From JAITWN01 sp964384095 (lineage in GTDB: Bacteria > Pseudomonadota > Gammaproteobacteria > SZUA-140), in NCBI GenBank assembly GCA_964384095.1, contig CAYLKC010000003.1, positions 1 through 53,379 of the forward strand: a DNA stretch of 53,379 nucleotides, given 5' to 3'. A model generated the notes under the pieces. That model did not search any database. It had not been told where the DNA came from and saw only the letters and a program-made list of their open reading frames with translations. Both the position numbers and the translations under genes were made by a program. Shown here piece after piece: positions 25,690 through 34,600 of the stretch. The stretch's first letter is position 1; the number at the start of each line of letters is the position of its first letter.

Positions 25690-28600
25690 TCAGCGACCGA
25701 AGCTGGAAGCCCAGGCCAGCAGCTTCAGCGGCTCATCGTCATTGGCGGCCGTACCGAACCCGCCAGTACGGGGCATCAGCATATACACGCCGCCGATCTG
25801 CGTCACCGGTACGATGCTGTTGTAGACGTACAGCGGCGTCACGCCCTGGTCGCGTTCGTTATACCGGATCAGTTCCCGTGAGGCTGCACCATCCAGATCG
25901 GCGTCCTCGCCATTGGTGCTTGTCGCGTTGATTGTCAGCATTCCCGGCAGGAAATCGATGACGTAGTTGTCTGCACTGACGCCGGAGGGAATCAGCACAT
26001 CCGCATAGTCACCCGCCGGCGCAAACAGCGCGGTCAGGTCCTCGACCCGGATCTGGCCGGTGACGATCGACACATCCTCGCCATTGACGAAGCCGCTGAC
26101 CGTCACCAGATAGCTGGCGTCGCGGGTGGCGAACGACCGGCTCGCGTTGGAGACGTTTACCGTCAGTGTCGCCGGATCGATAGTCAGAATGCCGTCAACC
26201 ATGGTCAGCGCGTAGTTGGCATTGGTGACTGCACCGGTGCCGGTGATCGCATACTCACCGACCGGCGAGGCCGTGGTGGCCGCAGTGCCGATGCTGAAAC
26301 CGCTCAGGATACCGGCATCATGACCGAGCACGAATCCGTCGGCGCTGAAGGTCAGCGTCGGATTCTCCGCGCCATAGGTCCGCTGCAGGTCGTGGATCGT
26401 GATCACCAGCGGCGCCGGATTGATCGTCAGCTCACCGTGGTCGAAAGTGATCGCATAGTTCGATGAACTCCCCGCCGCAGTGATCGCATAGACGCCCACA
26501 TCCGAAGACTGGATGGCATCGGTCGTGACCGAGAACCCGGTCAGATCAGCCACGCCCTCGCCGGTGACGAAGCCGCTGGCCTGGTAGCCCAGCGCCGGAT
26601 TCACACGTCCGTACAGACGTGCCTGGTCATTCACCGAGATCGTCAGCGACGCCGGCGTGATCGTGCTGGTCGTGTTGCCGGCATAGCTCACGATATAGTT
26701 GCCGCCATTGTTGCCGTCATTGACCGTCACATCCGCAACCGTCACGACCTTGTTGCCGTTACCGGCGTTCGGGTCCGTGAACGCGAAGCTGCCGCCGCTG
26801 ATTGCATCGCTGCCGAACAGCTGGCCGGCGGTCACAATCGCCGTGCCATTTGCCGTGGTCGTGCCGTCGTAGACCTTGCTCACGTCGCCGGTGCTGAGCG
26901 TGACCGCGGCCCGGGTGATGTCGACGGTGTGCGTGCCGCCGACCAGCGTGTAGTTACCCGCCAGGCCGCCGTTGGTACCGTCACCCAGCGCCAGCGTGCC
27001 CGGTGTTACTGCCTTGCCGTTGCCGACATGGCGGTTCGCCATCGTGCCGCTGCCGCTCAGGGTCAGGGTCTCGTCGCCGACCAGCGCGCCCGGCGTGAAG
27101 ATGCCGGCGCCAAGCTCGACCGTGCCGTCATACACGCGGCTGCCGTTCAGATCGACGATATACGGGCTGATCGTGCTGGTCGTGTTATCGGTATAGGTCA
27201 CGTCGTAGTTATTGCCGCCGTTACTGTCGTTGACGGTAACCCCGGAGACGATCACGACCTTGTTGCCGTTGCCGGCGTTCGGGTTCGTGAACGCGAAGCT
27301 GCCGCCGCTGATGGTGTCGTCATTGAAGAGGTTGCCATCGATCAGGATCGCGGCGCCGTTCGCAGAGGTCGTGCCGTCATAGACCTTGACGACATCGCTG
27401 GTGCTGACCGTCAGCGCGGCCGGCGTGATGTCGGCGGTGTGCGTGCCGCCCGCCAGCGTATAGTTGCTCGCCAGGCCGCCGTTGTCGCCGTCGCCAAGCG
27501 CCAGCGTAACGAGGGTCACCGCCTTGCCATTGCCGACATGGCGATCGATCATCGTGCCGAAGCCCGACAGGCCCAGGGTCTGATTGTCATAGAGATTACC
27601 GAGCGTGAAGCTATCGGCATCCACGACCAGAGACCCGTTGAAGATGCGCGAGCCGCTCAGATCGATGACGCGCGGCGTGACTTCCACCTGTGCATCGTCA
27701 TTGTCGAAGGCCAGGTCGTAGCCGAGATCCGTCAGGGCGATGCCGCCCAGGGCAATCTCGATGCCGTAGAAGCCGACGTTCGAACCTGCCGTTGCGTCGC
27801 TGGTCAGCGCCGGATTGCCGGTGAATGCCTGGCCGGCCGTGTGGTCTTCAAGCAGACCGTCGACCGTGTAGGTGAATACCGGCATCTCGCCGTAGACAGC
27901 CAGGACATCTTCCGGCCGCAGGGTCAGGGTCGGCGTGAAGCTGTAGATGAACAGATTGCCCTCGTGGCTGATCATGCCCGGCGCGTTGTCCGCATGGTTG
28001 CGGCTGAACAGCGCCCCGCCGGTGAGACCGCCCTTGGTGACACCCTCGACATCGGTCGTATAGATCAGGAAACGGCCGTCGTCGAGGCTGATGGTCTGGC
28101 CATCATTCTCGTTGATGAAGTGGCCGGTCGCAGACAGCGCGACGTCGCCGCTGCCGTTGACGGTGACCGTGCCGGTCTCCGCGATCGTCATGTCGCCGAC
28201 CGTCAGGATCGTGACATCACCGTCCGTCGCCGAGATCGCGCCTTCGATCGTCAGACCGCCGGCAGTGTCGTTGATCGCAATCCCGCCATTGGCCGTGATA
28301 TCGCCGAGCGTATCGATGGTGTTGTCATTGCTCATCATGACGATGTCGCCGTCGGCACTCAGGGTCAGCACGCCGATATCGACGAGGCTGCTGTTCTGGG
28401 TGATCGACCCGCCGGAGACCAGGGTCAGGTTGCCGCCGCCGGTGGCGATGTCACCGCTGATCAGGGCCGAGAGCGTGTGCAGGACCAGGTTGCCGGAGAT
28501 CACGCCGTCCACCCGGCCGATGTCGTTGCCGGCATGGTCGAGCAGGACCTGACCGGCGGCCGTGATGCCGAGCTCTTCGACCACGATCGCGTCGGTCTGG

Positions 28601-31600
28601 CTGATGCCGCCGGCAACCGCGTGCAGGTCAAGAGTGCCGGCATTTGCGGCGTCGATGACCATGTTTCCGGTCTCCTGGCGCACTTGCACCTCCGTGCCGT
28701 TCAGCACCAGGCTGCCGAAGCTGTTACCTTCGTTGGTCAGATCAATGAAACCGCTGCCCGGGACCGTGCTGGCCTCGGCCGTGAAGCTGGCCTGGCCGGT
28801 GACGGTCAGGGTCGTGCCGTCCTGCTGGTGGATGCCGGTCTGCTGATCGGCGCCTTCGACGATCTCGGGCGCGACCGTGGTGATGCTGAGCCTGCCGCCA
28901 AAGTTGTTGCCGGCATCGGTGAGCGTGATCGCCTCGCCGGCGGTTACCTCGCCGTCGAAGGAGAGATCACTGGCCTCGCTGATCACCGTGAGATTGCCGT
29001 CGATGTTCTCGTCGCCGAGTTCGATGACGCCGACCTGGCGGATGATATTGTCTCCGTCGACCGGCACGAAGCCTGAGACGATATTGCCGAGGCCGTTCAG
29101 GGTGACGTTGCCGCTGCCGGTCGGATCGAACGTCCCGGCAACCTTCAGGGCCGAATCAGCCGCCTGGGAAACGTCGCCGCCACCGCTGTCGAGATCGAAG
29201 TCCCCGCCAATCAGGCTGTCACCGAGCACGGTATTGCCGTCGTTGACGATACTGACGTCGCCGGCCTCATGGGTCGTGACCAGGGTCACGTCGCCGCCGA
29301 CCGTCAGCGGCGCCGACTGGCTGATAACGCCATTGGCGGTCACATCCAGCGAGCCGCTCAGTGCACCGGCGCCGAGGTTCAGCGCGATGTCGGTGACGAC
29401 CGTCGCATCGCGGCCGGTCAGGCTCAGGGTGCCGAAGCGGTTCTCGTCAGCGGTCAGCAGGATATCGTGGCCGTCCGCGCGCAGTGTTACATCGATACCG
29501 GTCAGATCCCAGGCCATGCCTTCGAACTGAAGGATATCCGCGCTGTTACGCAGATTCACGGAGGTGGCGCCGGTTTCTACATAGACTTCCGAGAACAGGT
29601 TGTCGGCATGACCGAGATCGATGACACCCCCCACCGCCTCCAGGAAGAGCTGTCCCGCCTCGATCGGCTGGGTCTGTACGATGTACTCGGCATACAGACT
29701 GATCAGGAGGTCGACGCCGCCGAACGCGGTATCGATATGGATATCGCTGATGACATGGGACGATCCGTTCAGTGCGCGCAGCCCGAAGCCGGTGTCGGTG
29801 CTCATCCGGGAGAGCTCGTCGGCGCTGATATTCATCGCGCCGACGCGATCCGCGCCGAGGGTGATGCCGTTGATGGCGCTCGCATCGATCAGGATGACGC
29901 TGTGACCGGCATTGATCGAGCTGTTGCCCTGCATGTCGAGATCCGCCGCGGAGATCAGCAGATATTCAGTGCCGGCGGTCGGCGTCAGCGAGACGTCGTC
30001 CAGCAGGATCAGCGAGCCGGCCCCGTCGCCGTCATTGTCTGCGAACAGATAAGTGGCTTCGGTGTAATTCCGGGACGCGGTGATGGTCAGGTTGTTATCC
30101 GCCATCAGCGAGTCATCGCCGTCCACCGTAATCCTGCCGGCGGCGATGTCATGGCCACTCAGCAGGATCCTGTTCAGCGGAGTCGTATCGCCGACTGCAC
30201 CATCGAGAATGATGTTGCCGGTGTCGGTGTGGACCTGAAGTTCGTAATTGCCGTCGATCGTCGAGGTCGATCCGATGAAATGGACGTTTCCGCCGTCGGC
30301 ATTGGTCGAGATCTCGACGTCGTCGGTCAGCGTGATCGGACCGGTGAAGTTGATGTCCGCGCTGGCGGTATGGATGTCGTGAGACAGCGTGATTCCACCC
30401 GACGCGTTATAGGCCTGGGCGCCATGCGTGCTCACTTCTCCGCCCAGCGCGAGACTGCCCGCCGAGATCGATACGGACGCGACGTTCTGGTTCAGGCCGA
30501 TATCGCCATTCACCGCGACCTGGGCATTGCCATCGACGACGAAGGCATGGTTGCCATCGATGCTGCCGTTGATATCGAATGAACCGGCGCCAGTCTCGAT
30601 CGTGAGGGCGCCTTCCATGACGATATTGCCGTCGAAGACGGCGTCTGCCGCCGCATCGATGAGGACATCGTCGCTGAAGGTGATGTCGGCGCCGTTCGAG
30701 TCGAACATGACCGCATCGCCAATCAGGACCAGGTCTCCGGCGAAGGTCATACCGTCATGGCCGTAGAGGCCGGTCACCGCGCCGTTACGGCCGATCGTCA
30801 GCGTGCCGCTACCGAAATGCGAGCCGGTATCGCCATTGTTCATGCTCAGACCATGAGGGAAGAACGTGTCGCTGCCGTCCTCGATCAGGATGCCGGAGGC
30901 CAGCGTAACGCCATGCTGGAAGTCATTGGCGCCGGTCCCCTGCAGCGTCAGGGCATGCCCGCTGCCGGTGCCGATCGACATCGTGCCCCCGAAGGTCTTC
31001 AGACCGCCCCCTGAGTTCACGGTCAGGTTACGCGCCCCGTCGAGGGTGCCGGCAAAGGTAACATTCGCGTCGCCGGTCGTGACCGTGATGTCCTGGGTCG
31101 CGAGCGTGACCGGACCGACCAGGTCGATGGTCCCGCTGTTGCCGTTGCCGACGTCACCGTTGATGGTGATGCCGCCCGAGGCGGTAAAATGCATCGGACC
31201 GGCGATCGCGATGCCCTCCTGCGGGATCGCCAGGGTCTGCGCGCTGATCGTCAGCGCGGCCAGGTCGGTCGCGACATGTTCGAGACCGGTCACCGTGCCG
31301 GCGCCACCCTCGAGCGAGTTCAGGGTCAGGCCCTGCGCGCCCTGCACGGTGTCGCCGAAGCTGATCGTGCTGCCATGCGAGGTCACCGACAGGATGCCGT
31401 CGACCAGGTTCAGGCCGCCATTGAAGGCGATGCCGTCATAGCCGTCGATCGACAAGTCGCCGGCGGTGACGACGCCATTGAAGGTCGAACCGGTGTCGCC
31501 GTTGCCCAGGGTCGCATCGGTCTTGAAGGTCACCGGGCCCTCGCTGGTAATGCCCGATGCGGTGCGCAGCGTGTCCTCGAAGAAGGTCTCGCCGTTGCCC

Positions 31601-34600
31601 TGGAGTACGATCGCGGCGCCGGTGCCGATGCCGATCGCGGTCTGGTTGCCGACCTGGTCGAGGAAATGTTTCTCGCCCACGCCTGACGACAGGGTCAGGT
31701 TGCGTGCGCCGTTGACGGCGCCTTCGAAGGTGATCGCCGAATCCGTGGTGGAAACCGCGCTGTTGGCGGTCAGCAGCACCGGGCTGTGGAAGGTGATCTC
31801 TCCCGCCGCAGTACTCGTCAGGGAGCCGCCGAGTTCGATCGCGCCGTTGTCATTGGTCAGCGTGAATGACTGCGGGCCGGCAATGCTGAGGCCGTTCGGC
31901 AGGATCAGGGAGAAGGCCGTGACCGACAAGGACGTCAGATCGTCCTGCAGGTTGGACAGGCCGACGATATTCGAGGTGCCGGCATCCAGCGTCAGGTCAT
32001 TCGCCCCGCTGACCTCGTCACCGAGCGTCAGCTGACTGTTGTTGGAAACGATCGAAGCCGGACCGTTCTCCAGCAGCAGGCCGCCGTCGAACGTCAGCGT
32101 GTCATAGCCGCTGAAGTCCATGCCGCCGATCTTGCCGAGCGTGACCAGGCCGCTGAAATTGCTGCCGATGTTGCCGTCGGCCAGGGTGACGTCATCGCGG
32201 AAGATCACCGGACCGCCGGAGATGATGCCGTTATTGGCGGACAGCGTACTGTGGAAGTCGGCCGTGCCCGCGCCGTTCAGCAACAGCGCGACGCCGCCGA
32301 CCGGGGTGCCGAGATTGCTGACCGCGCCGACGAAGCTGCGGCTGCCCGTGCCGGCGGTGAGCGTCAGGGTCTGATCATTGCCGTCGAGGGTATCGTTGAA
32401 ATTGACCGCCGAATCGACCGTATTGATCGAGATATTGCCCGCCAGCGTCACCGGGCCGTTGAAGCTGACCGCGCCCGCGGCGCTGCTGACGATATTGTTG
32501 TTCAGTGTGATACCGCCCTCCGCGGTATAGCTCTGGGAGCCGGCGATGTTCATCGCCGGGATCTCCAGGGTATTCGCGGTGACGTCGAGGGCCGTGGTCG
32601 ACTGGTTGATCAGGGCCAGGCCATCGATGGTGCCATCATGCGCGACCAGGGTCACGGCATTCGATCCCACCAGGATTCCGGGCGACTCGCCGAGGATCTC
32701 GATCGAGAAATCGTCGGCATCGGCATAGGACAGCGCGCCACCGGTAAACGCGGCCGCCAGCGCGGCAACATTATTATTCTCATCCTCGAGCGTCGCGTGA
32801 CCGGTGCCGATGATGCGCAGTTCTTCGGCGACGATCGCGCCGGTCTGGGTCAGATGACCGCCGACGCTGACCGTCAGGCGCCCCTCGGCACTGGCGCCGT
32901 CGATGACCAGGGCATCCTCGTCATAGATCTCCGCATCGCCCGCGGAGACGACCTCGACGATGCCGAAGGCATTCGCATTGTTGTCGAGCTCAATCGAATG
33001 ACTGCCCGCGGTCAGCGTCGCCTTGCCGGTCGACGTCCACGCGCCGCCGATCTGGGTGATATCGTCGTTCTCGACCACGGTCAGGTCGTGACCACTGAGG
33101 ATCAGGTGGCCGAAGACATTACCTGCCAGGTCGAGCACGATGTCGTGGTCGTTGCGCGCCGCCAGGGTGACATTGATCTCGGGGAGGTTCCAGGCCGAGG
33201 CCTGGGTGATGTCATCATCCTCGACGATGGTCACCGCGCTGGCGTTCGAGATCGCGAGATCGCCGAGCGTGTTGTCGTTGTTGTTCAGCTGAATCACGTT
33301 GCCGCCAGCATTCAGCGTGGTGGTGCCGGCCGTGGTCCACGGCGTGGTCTGACGTATGCCGTGCGCGACATGGGCATTGCGGATGCTGACCGCGCCCGGC
33401 TCGCCGCCGTCATCATGCTGGGTCACATTGACGAACTGGAATTGATTGGCGTTGTTCAGCGTAATCGCCTGGTTGTTCGAGGTCGCAACGTTCAGCGTGC
33501 CGTTGTTCAGGTTCCAGACCCCGCTCTGGGTGATCGCGTCGTTCTCTCGGAGAGTGATGGTCGGATTCCCCAAGATACTGGTGATTGCCACATCGCCGAA
33601 GACGTTTTCGGCGTGATCCAGCGTGATGCCACCGCCGAAACTCTGGAATGTGGTCAGGCCACCGGTCTTGACCGATCCTGTCTGATTCAGGACGCTGTTG
33701 CTGTTTAAAGCCCGCAGGTGGAGAGTGCCGTTGATGTCGGTCTCACCGAGCGTGAATCCGTTGATTCCTTCGTAGCTGACATTGTTGGCCGACGGGAAGC
33801 GCAGTCCTCCGACCTGGTTGAGAGTGACCTGATTCAGCGTGACATTGTTCGTGCCGCCGACGTCGAAACTGGCCATGCCCTTGATTCTGACCCCGTTCTG
33901 GGACTGGACATTGCCGTCCGCCACGATCGTCAGGTCGCCGTTACCGGTGGCACTCAGATTCTCTATGCGCTCGATTTGCAGACCATTGCTGTCACGCAAT
34001 ACGATGTCATTGGCGCCGTCGATATATATCGAACGGAAGTCGTTCCCCTCATCGTCGAGGGTAATATCATTGCCATTCCCGACCTGTAACCGTGTGCGGG
34101 CAAAATCGTTGTTGCTGGTCAGGACGATCGGTCCCGACTGGGTCAGGTCGCCGTTCGGCGCATGTACCAGCAGCGTATTACTGAGGAAACCGGTCGTATT
34201 GATACCATTGGTGCCGGTCAGGGTCATCCCCGGCAGCGTGACCGAGGCCGCATTATCGAAGATGAATGCAGCGTTTTCGAGGGTATCCGGGAATCCGCTG
34301 ATAATCGATGCGCCTGCATTGACATTACGGAATGATACGTTGCGATAGCTGCCGTCTCCGGCGGTGAGCATGCTGACAGTACCGACAAAATCGTTGGGGT
34401 TGCTGGACCCGCCGATCAGCAGGTCGCTTTTCTGGGCCCTGACGGTGAAGTTGGTGTCTCCGGTTACGGACAGCGATCCGCTCGTCGTAAATCGGTGCTG
34501 GATCGTGCCGTTCGCGTTCAGATCTAAATTTCCGGAAACGCTGGAGACTTGATTGAAAGTGACGCCGGTCGTCGTGAACAGATCGACATCACGACCGGAG

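Noticed and set aside
23927..25825. 632-residue plus-strand frame
   Set aside because: Antisense to tpsB, whose POTRA and barrel motifs are clear.
26929..29076. 715-residue open frame on the plus strand
   Set aside because: It is antisense to tpsA; its Arg/Asp/Ala/Val-rich composition is that of a shadow of the repetitive G-T-N-rich TpsA frame, and the TpsA frame is the one with domains and signal peptide.
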